Shown here: positions 44,010 to 56,341 of the stretch, in pieces
Position numbering within the stretch: position 1 is the first letter of the stretch
How the letters are laid out: each line of letters begins with the position of its first letter
Assembly (NCBI GenBank): GCA_036346355.1
Contig: CM070576.1
Location: forward strand, 16,785,558-16,849,557
Direction: 5' to 3'
DNA from: Rhipidocladum racemiflorum
Taxonomy: Eukaryota; Streptophyta; Magnoliopsida; Poales; Poaceae
DNA length: 64,000 nucleotides
Position numbers and translations under genes: made by a program
Notes under the pieces: model-generated
The model's input: only the letters and a program-made list of their open reading frames with translations
Told to the model about the DNA's origin: nothing
Database searches by the model: none

Positions 44010-44757
44010 CCGTTGGATCGAGATCCAACGGCCGAAATCGAGCCGCACCGATCCGGTCGGATCCGATCGCCTCCACGCCGATCGCGGACTGGCCGATCGT
44101 GCACGTGGACGCCAGGCGCGTCGTCGTCTCACGCCGGATCTCGAAGCCAGGACTCCGCCGGCCGCGTGGCCGTCGTGTAGGTTTAGGTTTCCGTTTTCCG
44201 ACGGACGCCGAGGCTATTTAAGGCCCGGTCACACCCCGAGGTCGGCCCACGACCTTGCGCACTCCATAGCCCCTACTCACCAAGGCAGCGGCCGCCCGTT
44301 TAGCCGCGATAGCTCGCCAGAGTTGAGCGCCGCCGCTGGTTTTTGCCTCGTCTCGCCGCCGTCCGCCGTCTTCCGCCGAGTTGGAGCCCGATTCCGAGTC
44401 CTCAAGTCAAGGCGCACTGCGGTACCTCTCACTCCGTCGGAGAAACCCCAAGCGCTGCCAGGCTCGCTGCCGCCTCCGTCTCCGCTGTCGCAGCTCCGCG
44501 CCGCCATCGACCTCGCGAGCTCTGCGCCGTCCGATCTTGATCGTGCGGTTGAGGTGAGTTCACGTGTTTCCAAACCCGATTAGATCCGGACCGTTGGATC
44601 AAGATCCAACGCCCACGATCGCCACGCGGCCGTAGTAGTGTTAATGTAGGATTAGATCTGGACCGTCCGATCTAGATCGAACGGCCCACGATCATCGAGT
44701 AGTTTTCAACGTGTTAACCCTGGATCTAATCGCGGCCGTTGATTTTCAAATCAACGG
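44010..44757. repeat. Four palindromes of the GATCCAACGG type in the LTR
   Basis: CCGTTGGATCGAGATCCAAC (44010-44031), CCGTTGGATCAAGATCCAAC (44591-44611), CCGTCCGATCTAGATCGAAC (44663-44684) and CCGTTGATTTTCAAATCAAC (44736-44757). Three of the four are followed by CCCACGATC, CACGATCG or a similar tail. The partner LTR has the same set at about 53152, 53739, 53807 and 53880. Confidence 0.75.
44215..44222 (+). promoter_or_regulatory. LTR TATA-like box of the Tekay element
   Basis: TATTTAAG within GAGGCTATTTAAGGCCC; the same site is at 53354 in the 3' LTR. Confidence 0.55.
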
Positions 44758-47068
44758 ACACGATCGTGCCACGTGTCCGGGAAGCCGAGCCGCCGCGCCC
44801 ACGCGCGCGTGGTCACTGACACGCTGGGCCCGCGTGTCAGCGGCTTAGCCGTAACTGCACCGTGACGTCACCCATGACGTCATCGGTGGGTCCCACCTGT
44901 CAGCACCGTGGGCTGAGCCCCGCTGACGTCAGCGATGACGTCACCCGAGTGGTCCCACATGTCAGTCTCACGTGAGCCGTGGACCGGGTCCACGGTAGAC
45001 CCGAGCCGAGCGTGGACCGAGTCCATGGACCGGCTGACGTCAGCAGACCAATCCAGTGCTGCCACGTGTCCATGCTGACGCAATAATTAATTTCCGAAAA
45101 AGAAAATGATTTATTAATTCGAAATAATGATTTCAGATTTTGTTTCAAACTTCAAACGCTTATAACTTTTGCGTTTCAACTCCGATTTGAGTGATTCAAA
45201 TTTCTAAATTTGTATAAAATTGAGATCTACCTAAATATGAATTTTATTTAATTTTTGGACTAAAGTTTTTCTCTGTAAAATTATTTAATTGATTATTTAA
45301 ACTTCAAATAATCATAACTTTTGCATCTTAACTCCAAATTTGACGATTCCAGTTTCTAAAAATTCATAAAATTATGTTCTCTCTGTTTATGGATTTTATT
45401 TGGATGTTTGGACACTTTTTGCCTATTGTTTATTCGTGTATTTGCTATTTGCACGCTTTACGAGTAGACATTGAAGTGCCGGAAGGATTCGAAGGAGAAG
45501 TATTGACTCAGGATCCAACTCAAGACCAAGAGCAAGTACTTTTTGAAGGCAAGTTGTGCTTTGACCATGTTGATCCTATTTTGAAATCTATTTTGATTTA
45601 ACCTATTGCATGCTAAGTTCAAATAGAAAATACTTTATTTAAACATGGGGGATTAGATAAACACCAATCTACTATACGACACCTTGATTATTTAAGTATG
45701 TGCCATGACCCCTTTGTCACCCTAGTTGTGGATTACTAGTTGGACATTATTAAATTGCCAACATGGGTTTAGAACGTTGTAGTATACTGCTTAGACCTGC
45801 TACGTGCTCATGACATGATTTTGGACAATCAAATGTTAATATTGACTTAATGATATATTGAACCTGTTTTGGAAAGGTATCATGTGATGTTGATGGCACG
45901 TGGTGCATGGTAATCAACTGGGGTTTGTTAAACGATTTCGGCCGGGGCATGTGGCAAGAGTAATCAGTGGGCAGCTTGTGGCATTGGGGATGTTGATTTG
46001 GTTCTTCGGTAGTCTTGCCCTGGTCACCCTAAGGACTTAACCTTGCAAGCCTTTGAACTGGTCTAACGTGCAACCACATGTCTGTAATGGGACGGACCTA
46101 GTTGACTAAGTTGCTAATAACGCACTGTGGGACCTCGGAGGTCAACTACACCCTTTGTGTAAGTTATGCGGGAGCGCATCGGGCCGAGGCCAGTACCCAT
46201 CTAACAGTTGATTGGCCTAGACTTCGCCTTAGCTAAGGGAAGGGTTAGTGCGCAATAACCGGGAGGACCACTTGTATTGTTAGAAGTTTCCAAAGACTTT
46301 GTTACGGGAACTCGCCTTTGTGGTGTTTGATTGTATCTTGTGGGTAAAGTGCATAACCTCTGCAGAGTATAGAATCTATTCGAATAGCCGTGTCCGCGGT
46401 ATTGGACATCGCTCGAATTACAATCAAGGGTTAGATTTTCTCAAAATAACTTGGTTTTGAAAGGTTGGGTTGGATTAATGATGACGTTGATGGAAATGTG
46501 GTTTAGGATGGGAAAAATGTTTACTAAAACTTCTTGAAAAGTTATTTATGCTTTACTTGTTTTTACCGCTGAATCTACTTATGCTACTTTTCAAATCTTG
46601 TTTCGCAAATATACCTTGAGCTATTCCTTTGTACCAAGCCATGCATATAGTATATTAGCCTGCATTCTGCAGTGCATGACTTGTCGAGTACCAAGTACTC
46701 ACCCTTGCCACCCTACCACACCAGTTGAAGAGGAGAATACACGGCTTTGGAGGAGGAGCTCCAAGAGGATCCGTCTACTTAGGGGCGAGCGGTCAGTTAC
46801 TGTGGTATACTTGGATGGCTCCACGGGTTATTTGATTTTCATTGCTACTATTTCTCTCTTAATAAGTATCGCTCATGAGGCATACATTTGTGACTTGGCC
46901 ATAAGGTCAAGTAACCAGTTTGCTTAATTAAATAAAAGTACTTTATTAGTATCGAATGGTATGATTGTGATATTTACCGATGTTAAGACTGTGTGCACTA
47001 GCGCGTTCCTGGACTAGTGTTGAATACACAGAGGGTCCGGATTTGCAAATTCGGGGTCCCGACAGAGG

Positions 47069-47082
47069 TGGTATCGTGAGCC
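47069..47082 (+). other. Primer-binding site of the Tekay element
   Basis: TGGTATCGTGAGCC starts four bases after the LTR. It resembles the initiator-tRNA-Met complement TGGTATCAGAGCC, but differs by about two bases and one insertion. Confidence 0.75.
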
Positions 47083-47273
47083 ATACTTATCGTAGGCTCA
47101 ACCCTAGCTAGAATGGTCGTAGTGAGGATAAAACCTATTTTCTAAAAGCTAAAAATTTGTCAAGATAAGAAATGACATCTCGACTTATCCCCTTCTCTCT
47201 TTTCTTGTCTCTTGCTGAAATTTTTCCTTACCTTGTCACAATTTAAAAATTCCGAGTTCTTACGTGAGCACTC

Positions 47274-48050
47274 TTGAGACAGATGGAGGAAGGGTTCAAC
47301 TACGTGGATCTGGGAGTTGGCCACGATGCAGAACTTTGGCATATGCTACAAACTCTCGGAGATTTTGAGAAGCCCCAATACCAAGTAGAAGTGATCAGAC
47401 AAGCGGGATTGATCAAGGCTTGTGACGTAAAGGTTGAGGTACCTGCTAGGAAGAAGGGCCCAGGCAATCGCCCGATACACTGCACTGCCAGGAGGTCTAC
47501 AATGCAGATGGGTATCCAAGAAGTATCACAACGAGCAATGCGGCACATTACCCGTATCTACGCTAGAGAGTTGGAGAGCACGGTGTTCCGTTATCACCCG
47601 CATAGCAATAACCTTCTTGACCCGAAGGCGATTCAGGATGAGGATGCCATGGTTACAGCTTGGCACGATTTGTTGTCGCCCAGGAGGGTGTACTAGATGA
47701 TACAAGCAAGGAGCTACAGAAGGCCCGCAAGGAGATCACGACGGAGAAGAACAGATGGCGGGAAGCTCAAGAGTATGTGTCACACCTTCTGCGAAGGATT
47801 GACGAGTTGGAGATGACTTTGTACGGACTGCAGCGAGCCAAGACTCGAGCTACACGAGCGAGATCCAGAGGAGTCGATCCCGATGAGGACACCGCTTCTT
47901 CGACTACCACAGATGACACAGCTTGCCGGACATGGCAATCATTTCGCGCCTATGCCGCAAAGACCCGCACCGTGCCGTGGAGGTTTTCTCGACGAGTGAG
48001 CGTAGGTTCTATAGTGAGACTCCTTCACCGAAGTCGCGTCATAGAATAAA
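47274..48050 (+). pseudogene. Extra ORF upstream of gag, function unknown
   Basis: Frame 47274-47696 (MRQMEEGFNYVDLGVGHD, RYHPHSNNLLDPKAIQDED) continues after a frame change at 47660 in another frame with LQKARKEITTEKNRWREAQE and a predicted coiled coil to about 47870, then SRGVDPDEDTASSTTTDDT. It is neither gag nor pol. Comparable extra ORFs occur at this position in other grass Ty3 elements, but no role is established. Confidence 0.55.
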
Positions 48051-48274
48051 GAGTCACCCTTTAGGCGTTAGACTCCAATGTGAGTTCGATTTGGATTTTC
48101 TTTGTTTCTTGAGTGTGCAAGATGTGTTGCAAGGCCCTTAGGCATTGTAAGCAACCATACCAAGTTATTAATAATAAAGTTGGACCTTAAAGTTACACCT
48201 TTCGCCCCGCATAAGTTCCATATTACTTGTCTATTCTTGTTCCCTCTCATCTCTAAACCTAGAGCAAATCGGAG

Positions 48275-49297
48275 ATGGTGAACACCCGTGGAAACTTTGG
48301 AAGCAATGGGAGTGGTTCTCGCCAGCCAGAAAACCCCAATGAGGGAGCACCAAAGACCGCCACCGGATGTGCAGAATTTCGAGCTTTTCTCGCTGCCTGC
48401 ACTCAGTTGATGCATGCTATGATGCAACAAATGCAACACGTCATCTTGCAGATCCACCGCTAATCAAGTTAATCGGGGACCACGCCGAATACAAGACTAT
48501 CGAGTTCATGAGGACTCACCCACCCACTTTCTTCGGGAATGCCAATCCATTGGAGGCCGATGATTGGTTAAGGTCAATTGAGAGGAAGCTACACATAGCT
48601 CAATGCATAGGAAATGAGAAGGTACTCTACGCTTCTCATCAGTTGGAAGGAACAAACATTGAATGGTGGGAGAATTTCAGGCAACGCAAGAGAACCCTCA
48701 AGATATCACTTGGGAAGAGTTCACGTTGCATTAAGCGGTATCACGTGCTGAAGGAATCATGGACCTTAAGAAGGAGGAGTTCAGAGCATCAAGCAAGGTA
48801 ATCACCGGTGGTCGACTACCGAACAAGTTCACACAGCTAGCACGCTATGCACCGAGGATGTAGCGACAGATAAAGCCGCATACCTCGTTTTATGAAGGGA
48901 CTTAACTCAGGATTGCAAGTAGGATTGATCACCCACACCTTTCCAGATTTCCAAGAGTTGGTGAATAAGGCACTTATTCTTGAGGACAAGCGCAAGGAAC
49001 CGGATGAGAACAGAAGCGCAGGATGCAACAAAGAAGGATCACGCCAGTGGAACGCAATAGCGGCGCTGAGAGTTGCACCAAATCAATTCTTGATTCCACC
49101 ACACAAATGCAACAAGGACACCGCTACCAAAGACCAAGACACATCAATCGAACTACTGCACCCCACCCCGCTAGAAACACTACTCCAGGCAACAAGAAGG
49201 AACAGGTGAGACGCCGCTACAATCGCAACGAGCCAGACACTTTGCCAACAGATTGTCCAAAGAAGACAGCAGGAGTGACCCGATTCGCTTCAATCTA
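48275..49297 (+). pseudogene. Gag of the Tekay element, frameshifted
   Basis: MVNTRGNFGSNGSGSRQPEN at the start is the usual chromovirus gag N terminus. A frame change near 48400 leads to the gag domain (HPPTFFGNANPLEADDWLRS, then QLEGTNIEWWENF) at 48505-48700. Further frameshifts follow at about 48790 and 49080. The nucleocapsid knuckle is hard to find (DTLPTDCPKK is its probable remnant at about 49240). Confidence 0.8.
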
Positions 49298-49429
49298 GGA
49301 ACCACCCAGCTAGGACCCGACCAGGAGCCACACCCTGCATCGTGGTGAGAGGCCGAGTCAACCATGTCACCGCAGATGCACTGCGCAGAATGCTACTGAC
49401 GTAAGATCGGATAAGTTACTTGTTAACTC

Positions 49430-52400
49430 GGTACACCTGTGATTTTGTTTGACTGCGGAGCTTCAGATTCGTTTGTTTCGCAAGGCTTTGCTACTAGAAA
49501 TGATTTGAGGATTGCAGGACTTAGATGCATGCTTTAGTTCAAACCCTGGTTCGAACTCGAACGAAAGTAGGATGTTCCGGGGTGAGAATACTAATAGATG
49601 GAATAAGAGTTCCTAGCAAACCTTATTATTCTAGAAACCCAGACCTTAGACGTCATATTGGGAATGGATTGGTTATCCAAGCACAAGGCCGTATTGGATT
49701 GTGGACGAAGGACTATCTCGATTGAGAGCCCTTGTGGAAAGAAAGTGAAATTTCAAGCCACTTTGCCGTTAGAAATGGGCGATTGATGGTTAACAGTACC
49801 AAGGCAATCAGCATAGAGGATGTCTCAAGAGTGAATGAGTACCCGATGTTTTTCCGAAGATCTACCCGGTATGCCGCCGACAGGGACATAGAGTTTGTGA
49901 TAGAGCTTGTACAGTGCACAAAGACCGATAGCAAAAGACCTATCGGATGTCCACCGAGGAGTTGGTGGAGATGAAGAAACAGCTAGAAGAGTTAATGGAG
50001 AAAGGATTTATCGAGACCGAGTTCGTGCCGTGGGGAGCACCGTTTTGTTTGTCAAGAAAAAGGACGGGAGTTTCAGGATGTGCATTGACTACCGTGCACT
50101 CAATGAAGTCACTTTGTGAAGAATAAGTATCCGCTACCCAGGATTGATGATTTGTTTGATCACCGAGAGGAGCCGGAGTTTTCTCCAAGATTGATCTGAG
50201 ATCGGGATACCATCGATTGAAGATCCGATCGAAGATATCCCAAGACCGCATTATCGTTAAGATATGGACATTACGAGTTTACGCTATGTCTTTTGGTCTC
50301 GATTTAACGCGCCAAAGATATTTCATGAATATGATGAATAAGGTGTTCATGGAATACTTGGACAAGTTTGTCGTCGTGTTCATAGATGATATTCTAATCT
50401 ACTCCAAAGCGGAGGATGAACATGCAGGACACTTAAGGCGAGTTTTGGAAAAGCCGAGGAACAAAGAACTCTTCGCCAAGTTCGATTAAGTGTGATTTTT
50501 GGAAGGACAAGGTGGAGTTTCTTGGACATGTAATGACCGCAGAAGGAGTCGCCAGAGACCCAAGCTAAGTAGAAGCTGTGTTACATTGGGAGCGTAGAAG
50601 GCGTGACCCATTCTGAGTTTCCTTGGAATGGCAGGATACTACCGCCGTTTCATCGAAGGCTTCTCGACAATTGCGAAACCTCTTACGCAATTCTTTGAAA
50701 AAGGAAAAGAAGTTTGCATGGACGCCAGAATGTGAGAGAGGATTTCAGGAGCTGAAAAAGCGGTTGACATCAGCACCGGTGTTAGTTCTACCGGATGTTG
50801 CTCAAAGCTTTGATATTTATTGTGACGCATCGCGCCAAGGACTTGGATGTGTCTTTGTCACGAGAGAATGGAAAGGTCGTAAACATGCATCAAGGCAGTT
50901 GAGGCCGCATGAGGAAAATTATCCGACACATGACCTAGAGTTAGCTGCCGTAGTGCATGCCTTGAAGATATGGCGTCACTATCTGATCGGGAACAGATGT
51001 GAAGTGTATACGGACCATAAGAGTCTTAAGTACATATTCACCCAGTCGGATCTAAACATGAGGCAGAGGAGATGGTTAGAGTTAATCAAGGACTACAATG
51101 TTGGAATCCATTACCATCCCGGGAAGGCCAACGTAGTAGCCGATGCTCTGAGTCGGAAAAGCCATACCGTGAGTACAATGCTAGCCACAAGTCAGGATGA
51201 GTTATGTGAGGATTTTCAGAAAATGAAGATTGAGGTGGTACCTAGCGGATTCTTGGCCGCATTAGAAGTAAAGCCTACTCTAGAGGACCAGATCCGAGAA
51301 GGGCAGAAGGATGATGACAAGATCCGCAGGATTAAGTCCATCAAGGAGGAAGGCAAGGCAGAGGACTTCAAGTTGGATGAGCAAGGCACGTTGTGGATGA
51401 AGGATCGCATTTGTGTGCCTAACAAGAAGGAGTTAAAGCAACTGATTTTGGAAGAAGCCCATGACTCCAAGTACTCAATTCATCCCGGAAGCGCCAAGAT
51501 GTATCAGGATTTGAAGGAAAGATTCTGGTGGCCGAGTATGAAACGTGAAGTTGCCGAGTATGTCGCATTGTGCGACATATGCCGAGAGTCAAGGCAATGC
51601 ATCGAGACCAGCAGGATTGCTACAACCGCTGAAAATACCTGAGTGGAAGTGGGAGGAAATCGAATGGATTTCATTACGGCTTTGCCTAAAACTCAAGGAG
51701 GTTATGACTCCATATGGGTTATAGTGGATCGCTTGACTAAAGTAGCCCATTTTATCCCCGTGAAGACCACTTACTCGGGGACAAGTTGGCTGAGTTGTAC
51801 ATGATCAGATCGTCTGCTTTGCACGAGTGCCAAAGAGGATTGTATCGGACAGAGGTACCCAATTTACCTCAAGATTTTGGAATAAGTTGCATGAAGCCAT
51901 GGGAACCCGTTTGAACTTCGGCCTGACTTATCATCCGCATGACGGATGGACAGACCGAAAGAGTCAACCAGATTCGGAGGATATGTTAAGAGCTTGTGCA
52001 TTGGCTTATGCTACCTCTTGGAATAAGAGTTTGCCATATGCCGAGTTCGATTACAACAATAGTTATCAGGCTAGTTTACTGAGATGTCACCTTTTGAGGC
52101 CTTTGTATGGTCGACTCGTCGGACGCCATTGAATTGGAATGAGACCGGCGAGCCGTGTCTTCGGGCCTGATATTCTTCAAGAGGTGAAGAGCAGATCGCC
52201 ATGATTAGGAAAGGTTGAAGATAGCCCAATCACGACAAAAGAGTTATGGCCGACAACCGTCGCCGAGACTTGAGTTTTGAATCGAAGACTTTGTATACCT
52301 CAGAGTTACGCCTCTCGGGAGTTAAGAGGTTCCATGCCAAAGGGAAACTCGCACCTGCTATGTTGGACCATTTAAGATTTTGAGCCGCAGAGGCTAAGTT

Positions 52401-52730
52401 GCTTATCACCGGAGTTGCCGCATGATCGTTAGCAGGAGTGCATGACGTATTCCATGTGTCCTGATTGAAGAAGTGTCTCCGAGTTCCCGAGGAACAGACA
52501 CCGCTTAGAGTTAATTGAGTTGCAAGAGGATTTGACTTATAAGGAGCATCCCGTGAGGATTACGGACACAATGGATCGAGAAACTAGAAACAAGTCAACC
52601 CGTTTCAGAGAGTTCAGTGGAGCAACCATGCAGAGAGCGAAGCGACTTGGGAGCTGAAGAGGATTTGAAGAAAGAGTTTCCAAACCTATTCTCAGAGTGA
52701 GCCCCGAATCTCTGTGGACGATATTCTATT
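49430..52730 (+). pseudogene. Pol of the Tekay element (protease, RT, RNase H, integrase, chromodomain)
   Basis: Protease is marked by FDCGASDSFVSQGFATRN at 49446-49500. RT spans about 49960-50560 with FVKKKDGSFRMCIDYRALNE and the catalytic FIDDILIYSKAED (50378). RNase H at 50700-51180 has FDIYCDASRQGLGCVF, HDLELAAVVHALK and ADALSRKSH. Integrase at 51390-52140 has the HHCC residues (HPGSAKMYQD, CDIC), DFITALPK and NNSYQAS. The chromodomain-like end lies at about 52540-52700 (EEDLKKEF, then NLFSE). About a dozen 1-2 bp indels break the frame; the longest open piece is 50623-51642. Chromodomains direct integration of this lineage to heterochromatin. Confidence 0.9.
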
Positions 52731-52743
52731 AAGGGGGGAGGTT
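52731..52743 (+). other. Polypurine tract of the Tekay element
   Basis: AAGGGGGGAGGTT lies immediately before the 3' LTR. Confidence 0.9.
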
Positions 52744-55700
52744 TGTAACACCCCAAAATTTTGCTTTTCTTAAATTCATGTGTGATTTGGCACTTTGGTG
52801 AATTTTTGGAATTTTCTGGAATTTATTTGGATTTATTTGGAATTTATTTGAATTTATTCCATTTGAAATAATTAAAGAATTAAACTTTGCAAATAAAATT
52901 TTGTTGGAAATATTTTATTTGAGCCCAAAATGAACCAAAGTATTTTCCAGAATTTTTCTGAGTCTTTTGCTATTTTTAATGAATTAAATGAATTACTGGG
53001 AATTATTTTAATTATTAAATCGCTGGAAAATGCGAGTGGGTTTGTACTATTCATCCGACCGAGCCCGAGTCAGACTCGAGTTCGAGTCCGACCCGAACCC
53101 GACCCGAGCCACGTGACTCGACCGAATCAAGTCCAAACCCTAACCCGGTGAACCATTGGATCGAGATCCAACTACGAAATCGAGCCGCACCGATCCGGCC
53201 GGATCCGATCGCACCCACGCGATCGTGACCATCGATCGTGCCACGTGGGCGGCCGTCGGCGTCGCCGTCTCCGCGGATCCGAGCCGGACTCGCCCGCGCT
53301 GGCCCGCCGCCGTGTAGGTTTAGGTTTCCGCTTTTCGCGACGGACGCCGAGGCTATTTAAGGCCCGGTCACACCCGAGGTCGGCCACGACCTTGCGCACT
53401 CCATAGCCCCTACTCACCAAGGCAGAGCCGCTGCTTAGCCGCGATAGCTCGCCAGAAGTTGAGCGCCACTCCGCCGCGGTTTTTGCCTCGTCTCGCCGCC
53501 GTCCGCCGTCTTCCGCCGAGTTGGAGTCCAGTTCCGGAGTCCTCAAGTCAAGGCGCACCCGTGGGTACCTCTCACTCCGTCGGAGAAACCCCCGGCGCCC
53601 GTCGGGCTCGTCGTCTCCGTCATGCGGTTGCCGCAGCCCGCTGCCGCCATCGACCTCGCGAAGCTCAGGCGCCCGTCCGATCTTGATCGTGGCGGTTGAG
53701 GTGAGTTCACGTGTTTCCAAACCCGATTAGATCTGGACCGTTGGATCAAGATCCAACAGCCCACGATCGCCACGTGCCGTAGTAGTGTTAATGTAGGATT
53801 AGATCTGGACCGTCCGATCTAGATCGAACGGCCCACGATCATCGAGTAGTTTTCAACGTGTTAACCCTGGATCTAATCGCGGCCGTTGATTTTCAAATCA
53901 ACGGACACGATCGTGCCACGTGTCCGGGAAGCCGAGCCGCCGCGCCCACGCGCGCGTGTGTGGTCACTGACACGCTGGGCCCGCGTGTCAGCGGCTTAGC
54001 CGTAACTGCACCATGACGTCACCCATGACGTCATCGGTGGGTCCCACCTGTCGCACTGCGGGTGAAGCCTCGGCCGACGCCGGGCCGATGACGCGTCACC
54101 CGAGTGGTCCCACATGTCGGGCCTCTCACGTGAGCCGTGGGACCGGGTCCACTGAGACCCGAGCCGAGCGTGGACCGAGTCCATGGACCGGCCGACGCCA
54201 GCCAGACCAATCCAAAGGCTGCCACGTGTCCATGCCGACGCAAAAATTAATTTCAGAAAAAAGAAAATTATATATAAAATCGAAATAATGATTTGATTTT
54301 GTTTCAAACTTCAAACGCTTATAACTTTTGCGTTTCAACTCCGATTTGAGTGATTCAAATTTCTAAATTTGTATAAAATTGAGATCTACCTAAATATGAA
54401 TTTAATTTAATTTTTGGACAAAAGTTTTTCTCTGCAAAATTATTTAATTGATTATTTAAACTTCAAATAATCCTAACTTTTGCATCTTAACTCCAAATTT
54501 GACGATTCCAGTTTCTAAAAATTCATAAAATTATGTTCTCTCTGTTTATGGATTTTATTTGGATGTTTGGACACTTTTTGCCTATTGTTTATTCGTGTAT
54601 TTGCTATTTGCACGCTTTACGAGTAGACGTTGAAGTGCCGGAAGGATTCGAAGGAGAAGTATTGACTCAGGATCCAACTCAAGACCAAGAGCAAGTACTT
54701 TTTGAAGGCAAGTTGTGCTTTGACCATGTTGATCCTATTTTGAAATCTATTTTGATTTAACCTATTGCATGCTAAGTTCAAATAGAAAATACTTTATTTA
54801 AACATGGGGGATTAGATAAACACCAATCTACTGTACGACACCTTGATTATTTAAGTATGTGCCATGACCCCTTTGTCACCCTAGTTGTGGATTACTAGTT
54901 GGACATTATTAAATTGCCAACATGGGTTTAGAACGTTGTAGTATCTTTGCTTAGACACCTTTACGTGCTCATGACATGATTTTGGACAATCAAATGTTAA
55001 TATTGACTTAATGATATATTGAACCTGTTTTGGAAAGGTATCATGTGATGTTGATGGCACGTGGTGCATGGTAATCAACTGGGGTTTGTTAAACGATTTC
55101 GGCCAGGGGCATGTGGCAAGAATAATCAGGTGGGCCAGTTGTGGCATTGGAGATGTTGATTTGGTTCTTCGGGTAGTCTTGCCCTGGTCACCCTAAGGAC
55201 TTAACCTTGCAAGCCTTTGAACTGGGTCTAACGTGCAACCACATGTCTGTAATGGGACGGACCTAGTTGACTAAGTTGCTAATAACGCACTGTGGGACCT
55301 CAGAGGTCAACTACACCCTTTGTGTAAGTTGTGCGGGAGCGTCATCGGGCTGAGGCCAGTACCCATCTAACGGTTGATTGGCCTAGACTTCGCCTTAGCT
55401 AAGGGAAGGGTTAGTGCGCAAATAACCGGGAGGACCACTTGTATTGTTAGAAGTTTCAGAAAGACTTTGTTACTGAACTCGCCTTTGTGGTGTTTGACTG
55501 TATCTTGTGGGTAAAGTGCATAACCTCTGCAGAGTATAGAATCTATTCGAATAGCCGTGTCCGCGGTATTGGACATCGTCGGAATTACAAATCAAGGGTT
55601 AGATTTTACGAAAATAACTTGGTTTTGAAAGGTTGGGTTGGATTAATGATGACGTTGATGGAAATGTGGTTTAGGATGGGAAAAATGTTTACTAAAACTT

Positions 55701-56231
55701 CTTGAAAAGTTATTTATGCTTTACTTGTTTTTACCGCTGAATCTACTTATGCTACTTTTCAAATGTCATTTATCGCAAATATACCTTGAGCTATTCCTTT
55801 GTACCAAGCCATGCATATAGTATATTAGCCTCGCATTCTGTGCATGACTTGCCGAGTACCAAGTACTCACCCTTGCCACCCTACCACACCAGTTGAAGAG
55901 GAGAATACACCACTTTGGAGGAGGAGCTCCAAGAGGATCCGTCTACTTAGGAGCGAGCCCGATCAGTTGCTGTGGTATCTTGGATGGCGCCACGGTTATT
56001 TGATTTTCATTGCTACTATTTCTCTCTTAATAAGTATCGCCTGCGAGGCGTGCATTTGTGACTTGGCCATAAGGTCAAGTAACTTGATTCTTAATTAAAT
56101 AAAAGTACTTTATTAGTATCGAATGGTATGATTGTGATATTTACCGATGTTAAGACTGTGTGCACTAGCGCGTTCCTGGACTAGTGTTGAATACACAGAG
56201 GGTCCGGATTTGCAAATTCGGGGTCCCGACA
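52744..56231 (+). repeat. 3' LTR of the Tekay element
   Basis: 3488 bp, close to the 5' LTR over the first 470 bp and the last 2 kb, with strongly clustered differences in the GC-rich middle (about 53160-53700 and 54040-54200). Confidence 0.95.
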
Positions 56232-56232
56232 C

Positions 56233-56240
56233 TATTTAAG
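56233..56240 (+). promoter_or_regulatory. TATA box of the MULE-A GRF gene
   Basis: TATTTAAG starts two bases after the end of the 3' LTR and overlaps the target copy CTATT. The leader (about 56265 on) and ATG 56342 follow at the right distance. The natural upstream promoter is now at 43500-43589, 12.6 kb away, and the LTR is the new neighbour. Confidence 0.6.
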
Positions 56241-56341
56241 CCCAAGTGGTCGCCTCCCAATAACCACAGCAAGCAAGCAAGCTTCGGGCCAATACGAGTG
56301 AAGACGAAACACGGACCACAAGCTCACCAGACAACCAACCA

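Larger units (their letters stand above)
43590..47064 (+). repeat. 5' LTR of the Tekay element
   Basis: 3475 bp. A TATA-like box TATTTAAG lies at 44215, so U3 is about 650 bp and R-U5 about 2.8 kb. The LTR carries a palindrome array (44010-44757). Paired CATAACTTTTGC-like segments occur at 45162 and 45310. A 75-codon frame at 45374-45601 is present in both LTRs but has no known domain. Confidence 0.95.
43590..56231 (+). mobile_element. Complete Tekay-lineage Ty3 chromovirus (12.6 kb)
   Basis: Two LTRs of 3475 and 3488 bp with TGTAACACCCC..CCCGACA ends are flanked by perfect target copies CTATT (43585-43589, 56232-56236). A primer-binding site follows the 5' LTR and a polypurine tract precedes the 3' LTR. 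The internal region carries an extra upstream ORF, gag and pol in order protease, RT, RNase H, integrase, chromodomain. The coding region has many 1-2 bp indels and is not functional as read. The target is the TATA region of the MULE-A GRF gene. Confidence 0.97.

Noticed and set aside
45374..45601. 75-residue frame present in both Tekay LTRs
   Set aside because: Identity between LTRs is explained by their origin from one copy. There is no domain or codon evidence for a protein.
53172..53720. 182-residue minus-strand Arg/Gly-rich frame
   Set aside because: It lies in the GC-rich part of the 3' LTR. The matching frame in the 5' LTR is not conserved, so it is not a gene.
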